The notes under the pieces are model-generated. The model ran no database searches. It was not told the DNA's origin and saw only the letters and a program-made list of their open reading frames with translations. From Gammaproteobacteria bacterium (GTDB lineage: Bacteria > Pseudomonadota > Gammaproteobacteria > DSM-16500), in assembly GCA_013816845.1 (NCBI GenBank), contig JACDDU010000004.1:186001-250000 (forward strand): a stretch of DNA of 64,000 nucleotides, read 5' to 3'. Made by a program: the position numbers and the translations under genes. Positions 47,260-56,082 of the stretch are shown here, in pieces; the stretch's first letter is position 1; every line of letters starts with the position of its first letter.

Positions 47260-48564
47260 ATGATCACCGAAGATAAGAAAGTCACAACACTAGGCGTCTT
47301 AATTTGGATACTTGCGTCTTTGTTTTTCCTCTATGAATTCTTCCTTCGTACATTCATCGGTACGGTCGCCAATCAAGTCATGAATGATCTAACACTCACG
47401 GTGGGAACGTTTGCTTGGGTGACTTCTGCCTATTATTTTTCTTACGCTGCTATGCAAATTCCTGTTGGTATATTATTAGATAAATTTGGTGTTAGAAAAA
47501 TTTTAATTTTTGCAACGAGTGTTTGTGCTTTCTCAAGTTTTTGTTTTGCGCATTCCAGTAATTTTCCGCTAGCTTTTTTAAGTCGACTCATTATGGGGTT
47601 TGGTTCGGCATTTGGATTTATTTGTTTATTAGTCGTTGCATCCAATTGGTTTCCGCGACGATACACAGGCGTTGTGAGTGGCACATCTCAATTTATAGGT
47701 ACGTTGGGTCCTATACTTGCAGGGGGGCCCATGGTAACTCTCCTTATGGCCACAAGTTTAAGTTGGCAACGACTTATGGATATGATCGGATTAATGGGAT
47801 TTGCACTTGCGTTTATTATGTTATTTGTGATTAAAAATAAAAATCGTGACGGCAAAAGTATAACGATTTATTTGCAAAGAGAACGTCCCATTTTACATTA
47901 TTTAAAAACTTTGAGTAAAAATCCGCAAGTTTGGTTTATCGCTGCTTATTCAGGAATGATTTATGTTCCCATGACTTTGCTAGGTGGTGTTTGGGGCATT
48001 CCTTATTTAGAATCTTTAGGGTTTACCAATGCTCAAGCCGCCAATGTCATCTCTGTGACATGGATGGGTTATGCAATCGGCGCCATTTCGTTTGGTGGTA
48101 TCTCAGATCGAATTGAACGACGACGTCCCGTGCTTGTTTTTTCTGCATTGATGGGCATTGGCTTGGTGCTAGGCATGATTATGTTTACCCATCAATCCAT
48201 TTATTTTTATACAACTCTTTTCTTGCTACTCGGTTTCAGTTCCGCTGGCCAAACCGTTGCTTTTTCTGTTATTGCCGAGCATGTTGATTTGGCGACTAAA
48301 GCGACTGCCATGGGTATTAACAATACAAGCATCACATTATTATCTTCATTTACGCCCATTGCGGCGGGTTATTTGATTCATGCAATGCACACGGGTGATC
48401 CTGCGACATTGCTGCCTAGAGACTTCTTTAGCAGTTTTATGATCATGCCAATTCTAAGCGCGATTGCGGGAACGATTGCAATTTTCTTTATCAAAGAAAC
48501 CTATTGTAAGTACCAAAAAGATCCCATTTACTTGAAGGTTGATTATAAAACGGAAGCAGGTTAA
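47260..48564 (+). CDS. Major facilitator superfamily transporter
   Basis: A 434-aa inner-membrane transporter with twelve predicted membrane helices in two halves. The MFS loop 2-3 motif is clear at about residues 73-83 (GILLDKFGVRKIL), and the second-half equivalent is GGISDRIERRRPVL (about 280-293). The first helix region (VLIWILASLFFLYEFFLRTF) and the pattern NWFPRRYTGVVSG are like the anion- and metabolite-type transporters common in Legionella and Coxiella. The substrate cannot be told. An AGGAG sits 9 nt before the ATG. It ends with a strong terminator, so it is a single transcription unit. Confidence 0.88.
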   Translation: MITEDKKVTTLGVLIWILASLFFLYEFFLRTFIGTVANQVMNDLTLTVGTFAWVTSAYYFSYAAMQIPVGILLDKFGVRKILIFATSVCAFSSFCFAHSSNFPLAFLSRLIMGFGSAFGFICLLVVASNWFPRRYTGVVSGTSQFIGTLGPILAGGPMVTLLMATSLSWQRLMDMIGLMGFALAFIMLFVIKNKNRDGKSITIYLQRERPILHYLKTLSKNPQVWFIAAYSGMIYVPMTLLGGVWGIPYLESLGFTNAQAANVISVTWMGYAIGAISFGGISDRIERRRPVLVFSALMGIGLVLGMIMFTHQSIYFYTTLFLLLGFSSAGQTVAFSVIAEHVDLATKATAMGINNTSITLLSSFTPIAAGYLIHAMHTGDPATLLPRDFFSSFMIMPILSAIAGTIAIFFIKETYCKYQKDPIYLKVDYKTEAG

Positions 48565-48635
48565 TCCATTATGACCGGCATTCCTATAAACCGATAGTTG
48601 GCGTACAAAGTTACTTTTTCTCCATCATGTTCAAA

Positions 48636-48680
48636 AGCCTAGATTGCTTCCTCGATCCTTCACTGCAATCTAGGCTTTTT
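48636..48680 (+). terminator. Rho-independent terminator
   Basis: A perfect 12-bp stem (AGCCTAGATTGC with GCAATCTAGGCT) with a 17-nt loop is followed by TTTT, 72 bp after the MFS stop. Confidence 0.85.
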
Positions 48681-48972
48681 GGCAATTTAGCAATTAAAGT
48701 ATCTATAACTTACGAAACTGAATTGAGTTGTCACTCCCTCCTTAAATTAATCATGTTGCTACACTCACGATAACCTCAATATAATCCTAACCTTTTTGAA
48801 AAAAATTTCAGTTTATCGCAGCAATAGAATCTCTAAGAAAACTTACTTATTTGCAAGTATCCAGTGGCATATTGATAAATAAATCGCTGGCAATACATTC
48901 CTTTGACTCGCTTAATACGTTAATGTATTCTCCAGCACTCAATTTAAACCTAATAATAAAAAAGTTGAATTC

Positions 48973-49934
48973 ATGAAAGCACCGAATCCCTTAGTTACAG
49001 CATTAAAAAATAATTTACGCGAAGAAGCGATTAAATTTTACAACAAGGTTATCAATTAGAATCAGCCGATCTTGATGATGTGTTGCACGTTACTAAAGAA
49101 ATAAATGATCCAGAGACTTTAGTAACTTTAAAATACATACGGGAAAATTCATCGATTTGGAAATGCTAGAATTATTGGGTCTATATCAAGCTTTACCCAA
49201 AGATTGTTCTCTCGAAACTATAAAATTTATTCTTTATCTGGAAGGCTTGGAGGGAATACGACCTCAAAATTTCATGCGGCCGAATTTAAACATGCACGGC
49301 TGTACTGGATTGCAATTACCGATAGACATTGCAACAACTAAAGGCTTAGAAGAAACTGTTAAATTACTTATAAATAATGGTATAGAAGAACGTACTTTTA
49401 ATTTATTATTTCCCTTAGTCAATCTTAACTTTTTTGCATGCATCGATCCGTTAGATCTGAACAAATTTATTCAGTATATTAATAATCTTTTTGGAGGACG
49501 AACTCGTTCTTTCATAACTGATTTAGAAGAACGATGTAGGATAGCTGAATTATTTATCAAACACGCTAATCACACATTTCCTACTGAAGATGAGAAAGCG
49601 GTAGATTCTAAAAAAATATCTTATACCTTGCTGCCTTTCTTTATTTGGCTTGCTAAAAATAATCGCGCCGATTTATTAGAAAATAATACCTTGCGTCATT
49701 TTTTTACCATCGCTACCCTTTTGCCTCTTAATACCTATGTGTACGCGTTCATCACTACAGCTTAGTTACGCGTGAGGATTGCTTTCCTTCTCTTGGCACT
49801 TAGTGAAATACTTTAGGGAATTAAAAGTAATTAAAGCTTTATTCTGTAGTACCAAAGACGATGGTGGTTCAAAATATGATCAGGATGTACAAATAATATC
49901 GATTAATAAGCTACAAAAAGCTGGGTATAAATAA
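48973..49934 (+). pseudogene. Ankyrin-type protein gene, broken by several frameshifts
   Basis: The gene starts MKAPNPLVTALKNNLREEAI, then frameshifts near 49040 into GYQLESADLDDVLHVTKEIN, and shifts again near 49150 into the longest piece (202 residues, to 49765). That piece has an ankyrin-like unit, LPIDIATTKGLEETVKLLIN. A further coherent tail (YFRELKVIKALFCSTKDDGG ... KAGYK) ends at 49934 in another frame. The pieces join to a protein of about 300 aa resembling the ankyrin effectors elsewhere in the window. With at least three disruptions it is surely inactive. The 48681-48972 gap before it holds nothing else. Confidence 0.7.
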
Positions 49935-50039
49935 GCTAAGTATTTTAAAATATTTAGACAGGGCAGAAGATTAGCTTAAAATATGATGGATTCTTTCTAG
50001 CACAGTTTACAAGCGTCTATTTTTGAAAAGGGATGTTTC

Positions 50040-50399
50040 ATGATGACGATCGAGGAGCTTAAATCAACTGAAGAAAAACCCGTAATTATTGCGAGTAAAC
50101 AAGGTGTTATTATCTTTGTTAATCATCAATTCGAAAAAATATTTGAATGGAAATTTAATGAAATTGTTGGTAAACCCATAACCACTATTATTCCTCCAAA
50201 TTTTCATGATGCACATCACTTGGGTTTTTCTCGATTTCAAAATACAGAAGTGTCGACAATTTTAAATCATCCACTTAAGTTAAATGCAATTAAAAAAAAT
50301 GGCGACATATTTGCAGCAGAACATATTATTCAAGCAGAAAAAATTGACGACGCATGGGTATTTGCTGCAACCATTGAGCCCATTGAGAAAATGACATGA
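50040..50399 (+). CDS. Single PAS-domain sensor protein
   Basis: A 119-aa protein that is essentially one PAS domain: strand-turn GVIIFVNHQFEKIFEW, FNEIVGKPITTIIPPNFHDA, and the final strands KLNAIKKNGDIFAAEHIIQA and DAWVFAATIEPI. PAS domains bind ligands or redox cofactors and dimerise; no haem or flavin motif is evident. Its stop overlaps the start of the hybrid kinase gene by 4 bp (ATGA), so the two are translationally coupled and likely act together, perhaps with this protein feeding signals into the kinase's own PAS domains. The start is ATGATG at 50040. Confidence 0.85.
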   Translation: MMTIEELKSTEEKPVIIASKQGVIIFVNHQFEKIFEWKFNEIVGKPITTIIPPNFHDAHHLGFSRFQNTEVSTILNHPLKLNAIKKNGDIFAAEHIIQAEKIDDAWVFAATIEPIEKMT

Positions 50400-52678
50400 C
50401 TAACAAAGAAGATCAACTTTTACAAGAATTACGAGGCACCTTAGGTAAAATGGAGCTGTCATTAGACGCAATAGATGATGGAATTGCGTGGCTCGATGGT
50501 ACAGGAATTATTCAATGGAGCAATGGTCAATTCAGTGAATTGGTTAAACGATCTAGCATTGAAATATTAGGCCAGCCTATCCAGGCACTTTTATCATTAA
50601 AAAATAAAAATGAAGCTATCGACTGGTCAATACTTTTAAATAATGTATCTAAGTATAGCCGACCTTCTTTATTTGAATTGGAAGGTAACAAGGCCATCAA
50701 GTTTTTGGAAGTTTCTGTTCGGAATTTTCATACTGTAAGAAAAGATATAAATATAGTGGTCGTGCTGCATGATGTAACTGAAAAACAATTAAATGAAGAA
50801 GCTATTAGAGAAACCAATGATGAATTACAACTTGTCAATCTCGAATTAGCTAAAAGCGACTTAATAAAATCAAAGCTCGCAGCAATCGTTGAATCAACTG
50901 ATGATGCTATTATTGGCAGAACCTTGGATGGCATTATAGAAAGTTGGAATAAAGGGGCTGAACAGCTCTATGGATATAAAGCGGAGGAAGTGTTAGGAAA
51001 GTTAGTAAGTTTTATTTATCCACCCAATCGTCAAGAAGAATTTTATCATTCAACTGAACAAGTCAAAAATGGTAAGCCATTTAAGTTGCTTGATACAGAA
51101 AGAATGCATAAAGACGGTCATGTTATACCTGTATCTATCATGATGTCACCTATTAAAAATGAAAAAGGGGAAATTATTGGATCATGTAGTATAGCGCGTG
51201 ATAATACTGAATTAAAAAATATGCTTAATATGAAAAATGATTTTATTTCTATTGTTAGTCATGAATTGCGAACACCGCTAACGTCAATTCAAGGGTCGTT
51301 ATCCTTATTAGTCGCGGGAGCAGCCGGAAATTTACCAGAAAAAGCGCAAAAGCTTTTGAGTATCGGCAAACAAAATAGCGAACGTTTGATTCGCTTAATT
51401 AATGATATTTTAGATATTCAGAAAATGGAATCAGGCAGCATAGAATTTCATCGAGAGCCAATGAATATTGGCAATCTCATACAAGAAGCGCTTTTAGTTA
51501 ATCAAGCTTATGCTGAACAATTCAATATTAAGATTAAATTAATTCAAGAATCCTCAGCCCCTGTTAATGTAGATCGAGATAGAATTTTACAGGTTTTAAC
51601 TAATTTGCTTTCTAATGCTATAAAATTTTCAAGTGGCGATGAAATTAAAATTCGTATATTTGAACACCACAAAAATATTAGGGTGGAAATTAGCAATAAA
51701 GGAGCTCGCATACCTGAAGAGTTTCATTCACGTATCTTTCAGAAATTTTCTCAAGCGAGTAGTTCATCAAATAGAACCAAAGCTGGTACTGGGTTAGGGT
51801 TAAGTATTAGCAAGGAGATTATAGAAAAGCATGAGGGGGAAATTGGATTTATTAGTGAACCGCATTCAGAAACAATTTTTTATTTTGAGTTACCTATTTA
51901 TACCAAGCCATTCCAAGCGGGAAAGTTTTTTAGTAAAATTCCTACGGTTTTAATTTGCGAAAATGATGAATCGTTAGCACACTATCTGAAAATGATTTTT
52001 GAACAAAACGATATTAAGGCAATCATTATTAATAGTGTTCATGAAATTAAAAAAGTAATCGCTGAACAGCACATCGATGCGTTACTATTAGATTTAATCA
52101 TGCCCAAAACAAATGAAATTAATCTCATTAAGGAATTAAAGGATTTAACCCCCCAAGTTTCTATTATTGTCTTATCAGTTATTACTCAAAGTGGAGAAAA
52201 ACAATTAAATGGAAATGCTATTCCCATTTTGGACTGGTTAGAAAAGCCCATTGATCTTAGTCGTCTGCTGGAAGCAGTACAATCATTGAAAAAACAGGCT
52301 GAAGTTAACGCGCCCAATATTTTACATGTTGAGGATAATGAAGATTTGAGCCAAATTATTGCTAGTTTACTGCAGAATGAAGCTAATATGTATAGTGTAA
52401 CAAATGTTAAAGAAGCAAAAGAAACATTAGAAAAGAATTGTTATGATCTTGTTATTTTAGATTTAATGTTGCCGGATGGTACGGGTATAGAATTATTACC
52501 TATTATTAGCAATAAAAATATCCCTGTTCTCGTTTTTTCTGCTTATGAATTACCCCAGAATTATGCTAGTTATGCGGTAAAAACATTAATTAAATCGCAA
52601 ACATCCCCCAATGAATTTGTTCAAAATATCAAAAAAATATTGATAAAAAAATCATACCTCGATCATTCCAAAGATTAA
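50396..52678 (+). CDS. PAS-PAS hybrid histidine kinase with two receiver domains
   Basis: A 760-aa soluble sensor kinase with no membrane helix. Two PAS domains (about 18-130 and 158-275) precede the HisKA domain with phospho-accepting His289 in ISIVSHELRTPLTSIQGSL. The ATPase domain spans about 390-500: N-box NLLSNAIKFSSG, G2 box GTGLGLSISK. The G1 box reads SNKGARIPEE, where the usual Asp is Asn and the second Gly is Arg, so ATP binding may be altered. Two receiver domains follow: REC1 (about 516-630) with Asp566 in LLLDLIMP, and REC2 (about 641-750) with Asp689 in VILDLMLPDG. No output domain is present; a partner regulator must lie elsewhere. Confidence 0.9.
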   Translation: MTNKEDQLLQELRGTLGKMELSLDAIDDGIAWLDGTGIIQWSNGQFSELVKRSSIEILGQPIQALLSLKNKNEAIDWSILLNNVSKYSRPSLFELEGNKAIKFLEVSVRNFHTVRKDINIVVVLHDVTEKQLNEEAIRETNDELQLVNLELAKSDLIKSKLAAIVESTDDAIIGRTLDGIIESWNKGAEQLYGYKAEEVLGKLVSFIYPPNRQEEFYHSTEQVKNGKPFKLLDTERMHKDGHVIPVSIMMSPIKNEKGEIIGSCSIARDNTELKNMLNMKNDFISIVSHELRTPLTSIQGSLSLLVAGAAGNLPEKAQKLLSIGKQNSERLIRLINDILDIQKMESGSIEFHREPMNIGNLIQEALLVNQAYAEQFNIKIKLIQESSAPVNVDRDRILQVLTNLLSNAIKFSSGDEIKIRIFEHHKNIRVEISNKGARIPEEFHSRIFQKFSQASSSSNRTKAGTGLGLSISKEIIEKHEGEIGFISEPHSETIFYFELPIYTKPFQAGKFFSKIPTVLICENDESLAHYLKMIFEQNDIKAIIINSVHEIKKVIAEQHIDALLLDLIMPKTNEINLIKELKDLTPQVSIIVLSVITQSGEKQLNGNAIPILDWLEKPIDLSRLLEAVQSLKKQAEVNAPNILHVEDNEDLSQIIASLLQNEANMYSVTNVKEAKETLEKNCYDLVILDLMLPDGTGIELLPIISNKNIPVLVFSAYELPQNYASYAVKTLIKSQTSPNEFVQNIKKILIKKSYLDHSKD

Positions 52679-52822
52679 TCGATAAGTGTTGTGTCTCTAT
52701 GACGATTTCTAACGAGTTTCGTAATACTGATCATAACCATTTGCCATAGCATGAAATTATAAGGAGGGGATATGTTTAAATTGTTTTAAAGTATTAGATT
52801 TGAATCTTAAATTGTAAAAATA

Positions 52823-54349
52823 CTATGATTTTAACTCGGTTATTATTGCAGGCTCTTTTCTAAATAGAAAAAATACTCCTATAAAAGCTCCTAAAATAAT
52901 AAAACTAGTCGCATATAATCCTAAACTATAGGCCCATGTAAAGGATTGTTTAGTAACTTGATATAAATGTTGAATTTGGGGTTGATTAGAATTTAAAACT
53001 GTACCTTGATGATCAATTAAAAATCTCTCAAGATCTTTGGGTGTGAGGTCGGGATAAATATCTTGGTTTTTTTGTAGAAAAGATCTTAGAAAGAAAAAAT
53101 TTGATCCAACAATAATAGCAGTGAGTATTGCCAAGCTTACACTATTGGAAATTTGCCGCGTTGCGCTTAAAATACCCGAAGTAATTCCTCGCTTCTTTTC
53201 ACCTACTGAAATCAAGGCAGCTGCGTTACTTGATGTTAAAACAAAAGGAATACCAATGTTAAATAAAATAATACCAGGTAATAATAACCAATAATTACCG
53301 TAAGAGGCTAAACTAGCTTTTAATATTAATCCTACGCAGCAAAGGATGAGTCCTGTAAAAATAGGAATTTTATAACCAAATTTATCTAACATTTTACCCG
53401 CAAAGGGTGCTGCAAGCATGACACATAAAACATTTGGGAAAAAAAGTAACCCAGCTTCTGCAGGGGATTTACCTAAGACTTCTTGAAAAAATATTGCGTC
53501 ATAAATAAATAAAGCATTAGAACCAGATGTTGTAAAAAACAATATGGTTGCAGAAAGAACTAATTTGTTTTTATAAATACTAAAATCCACGATAGGAGAA
53601 CTTTCTTGTTTTTCGACAAAATAAAATATGATTAAAGAAATAATTGACGTAAGAAGCAACCCGCCTATCAAATACCATTCATTTTTATAATTTGGGCTTT
53701 CCATTAAGCCTATTACAAGTGTCGAGATACCAATTGATAAAAAAATGAAGCCACGCCAATCGAACTTTTTCGATATAGGGACATAAACAATCGAATGCGT
53801 TAACATTTTTAACCCTAGTAAACAAATAATTCCCAAAGGTACATTAATCCAGAAAATTAAACGCCATGAAAAATATTCAGTAAATAATCCACCGATAAGG
53901 AGTGCAAGCGGTAAAAATAATAGGGAGCTTCCCATGTAGATGCCCATTGCTTTACCTTTTTCATGGTGTGGAAAAGCATTGATAATCATTACGGCCGCGT
54001 TTGGTATCATTAGAGCTGCGCCAAATCCTTGAATAGCACGACTGGAAATAAGCCAAAATTTCTCTGGGGCAATTGCACATAAAATGGAAGCTATGATAAA
54101 GATAATGAGACCACTAATCATGGCGCGCTGATGTGATAATTTATCGCCTAAATAACCACCTAAAATTAAAAATACAGCGAGAACCAATAGATAAGCATTG
54201 TTTACCCATTGTAAAGTGGATTGTGATAGATAAAAAGCAAGTTGGATTTTAGGTAAGGCTATTGCAACTGCCGTCATATCGATAAAAGTCATGCCCAAAG
54301 AAATAGACATTACACTTAAAATTGCCCACTTCTTTTTAGAATCTTCCAC
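52823..54349 (-). CDS. DHA2-family multidrug efflux transporter (14 helices)
   Basis: A 508-aa inner-membrane drug:proton antiporter of the EmrB/QacA type. Fourteen membrane helices fit the length and hydropathy. DHA2 signatures are visible: the first helix (FIDMTAVAIALPKIQ), WVNNAYLLVLAVFLILGGYL with the loop GDKLSHQRAMI, and the helix-5 motif region (MGIYMGSSLLFLPLALLIGG) with FSWRLIFWINVPLGI. The likely start is GTG (VEDSKKKW) with AGGGA eight bases upstream. A polar insertion near 440-475 precedes the last helix. It lies 61 bp downstream of the broken SDR gene on the same strand, probably a former operon. Substrate unknown. Confidence 0.88.
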   Translation of the reverse strand: MEDSKKKWAILSVMSISLGMTFIDMTAVAIALPKIQLAFYLSQSTLQWVNNAYLLVLAVFLILGGYLGDKLSHQRAMISGLIIFIIASILCAIAPEKFWLISSRAIQGFGAALMIPNAAVMIINAFPHHEKGKAMGIYMGSSLLFLPLALLIGGLFTEYFSWRLIFWINVPLGIICLLGLKMLTHSIVYVPISKKFDWRGFIFLSIGISTLVIGLMESPNYKNEWYLIGGLLLTSIISLIIFYFVEKQESSPIVDFSIYKNKLVLSATILFFTTSGSNALFIYDAIFFQEVLGKSPAEAGLLFFPNVLCVMLAAPFAGKMLDKFGYKIPIFTGLILCCVGLILKASLASYGNYWLLLPGIILFNIGIPFVLTSSNAAALISVGEKKRGITSGILSATRQISNSVSLAILTAIIVGSNFFFLRSFLQKNQDIYPDLTPKDLERFLIDHQGTVLNSNQPQIQHLYQVTKQSFTWAYSLGLYATSFIILGAFIGVFFLFRKEPAIITELKS

Positions 54350-54410
54350 GAATCATTCCCTGAAATTAAGATTAGGAAGCTGGTAAATTAAGTAAAAGCA
54401 AATTAGTTAA

Positions 54411-54720
54411 TCAAAGCTTACCAATTCTACCACTACCATTAACAAAAAGAATTTGTAATAAACCCCAGCATCTTTAGATTAAAAAAAGGGATCGCTACTG
54501 CAACATCAGAAGGATGACCCATTCGATTCATGGGGATCGATTGTGAGAAACTTTTCTCAATATAAAGATTTCCTTGAAAGGTACGGTCAGGTTTCTTTCG
54601 TGTGATGCAGGTAATGTGATGGCCTTTTGCACTGAATCGCGTTGCTATCGCAAAGCCGATACCCATCTTTGCGATAGTTATAATAAAAGTTCGCGTTGAG
54701 AGTGCGTTCTTGTCTTTCAC
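54411..54720 (-). pseudogene. Short-chain dehydrogenase/reductase with internal deletion
   Basis: The frame starts with a GTG six bases after AGGAA and reads STRTFIITIAKMGIGFAIAT, the NAD(P)-binding start of an SDR (degenerate Gly motif), then RFSAKGHHITCITRKKPD. After 50 residues it jumps to SIPMNRMGHPSDVAVAIPFF and GFIT, the C-terminal part of the family. About 120 residues with the catalytic Ser/Tyr/Lys core are missing. The end is also frameshifted (FVNGSGRIGKL to TGA 54411). It is inactive, and was probably a FabG-like reductase co-transcribed with the efflux pump. Confidence 0.8.
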
Positions 54721-54884
54721 TAAGGTTCCTTAATTCTCTTCAGTATGCTGAAGACATAACAATGAAGTCAAGGGTAGCTATTCTCATCATAATAATTTAA
54801 GTATATGTTTTTATTAATTATTTAAAGGTATAGGTATTTTATTATCATGCTTTAAATATTAAAACATTATAAAGTGCATCGATT

Positions 54885-55083
54885 ATGACTGAAAATTGGA
54901 ATCAAATTCTAAAAGACTTTGTAACACAATTTTTAGCGGATACTGGCATTTTATCATTAGCTCCAAGCGATAACTATCATGATTGTCTATGCAAGGTTTT
55001 CCACAGAAAAACCTGGAAGATTCGCAACCCGTGACCTATTAGAAAAAGTAATGCAGGAAATGTCGTTGTTGATAGAAAGCTAA
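54885..55083 (+). pseudogene. Decayed paralogue of the downstream GAF protein
   Basis: The frame from ATG 54885 reads MTENWNQILKDFVTQFLADT and GIL, which aligns with the start of the GAF protein 620 bp downstream (SVNWNEILTEIVNKFSADIG). It then diverges and stops at 55032-55034, and a shifted frame continues as RFATRDLLEKVMQEMSLLIE to TAA 55081-55083, a plausible protein end. This suggests a tandem duplication of which the first copy has been largely deleted. The following 55084-55506 holds no other gene; a short AT-rich tract contains the GAF gene promoter. Confidence 0.6.
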
Positions 55084-55506
55084 ATCGTAAGTAATATTTA
55101 CCAACAACCCGACAGCAGTAATTAAACTAGCAACGAGTAACGGACATACGCGGCAGAGTTTGCGTAGCTCTATTCATTGATTAGCAAACTATTGTTGAGC
55201 AATTGGACTTGGTAGTGCGAGTGAACGTGAATTGAAGGAAAAGGAATTTAATGAATTTTTAGTAAAATAAATAGAAGTTTTAAATTGTTATTTTAAATGA
55301 TGGCTATGCTAGTAGTGACTAGTAAATTTATCTATATTAACAACTTAATTAAACAACCTAGTTTATACAAAATCCCCAGGGTCTGGTAAAGATTATAACT
55401 ATGAAGTTATTAATTTTAAATTTTTAAAAAAACTGCCTTAATAATAATATCTTTGTTAATGGGTATACTTTAATTAATAGTGTATTTGTCATTAAAAGGT
55501 GATTAT

Positions 55507-55947
55507 ATGTCAGTCAACTGGAATGAAATTTTAACCGAGATCGTTAATAAATTTTCCGCTGATATCGGAATTATCCACCGTTTAAATTTTGAAGATGACC
55601 ATCTATACTCTGTGGTTCGTGTCGGTGTTTTCCCACCAGAAGTTATTCAATTTACACAACGCGTTCCTATAGGTAAAGGTATATCAGGAATGACAGTGCA
55701 GACTAAAAAACCTTTAGTTTTTAATAATTTACTTACTGCTACCTCACCTATAATAAGGCCAGGTGCACGCACAGTAGGAATACGGGGAATGGTATGCGTA
55801 CCCATTTTTCTCAATCAAGAAGTCATTGGAACATTGGGCTTAGGATGTGCACACGAGCGTGAATTTACGACAGAAGAAATAGCTCAAATATCTGAAATAG
55901 CAAACCAATATGCGTATGAGCTGTGTCGAGAGGCTAATTACGTATAA
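55507..55947 (+). CDS. GAF-domain protein
   Basis: The product is 146 aa from the ATG at 55507, chosen because AAAGGTGA lies five bases upstream; an in-frame start at 55480 has no such site. It is a single GAF domain: helix (VNWNEILTEIVNKFSAD), strand (LYSVVRVGVF), the core IGKGISGMTVQTKKPLVFNN, and the closing strands (GMVCVPIFLNQEVIGTLGLG) with helix (IAQISEIANQYAYELC). GAF domains bind small molecules such as cyclic nucleotides or act as redox sensors. The catalytic Cys set of free-methionine sulfoxide reductases is not present. It is cytosolic, and there is no fused output domain. A ruined paralogue lies just upstream. Confidence 0.8.
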   Translation: MSVNWNEILTEIVNKFSADIGIIHRLNFEDDHLYSVVRVGVFPPEVIQFTQRVPIGKGISGMTVQTKKPLVFNNLLTATSPIIRPGARTVGIRGMVCVPIFLNQEVIGTLGLGCAHEREFTTEEIAQISEIANQYAYELCREANYV

Positions 55948-56082
55948 GCTTAAAGGGGGCAAAATACCCACGCCGTTACAATTTATTAACGAAGTAATTA
56001 ATATACTTTAAGGTATAAAAATCTGTAATGGAATTGTGGGGCTAAATTATTTTTTTAAGGTGTAGGTAGCTATCGTTTGTTG

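Noticed and set aside
55507-55947. Free methionine-R-sulfoxide reductase
   Set aside because: It shares the GAF fold, but the set of catalytic Cys residues is not present.
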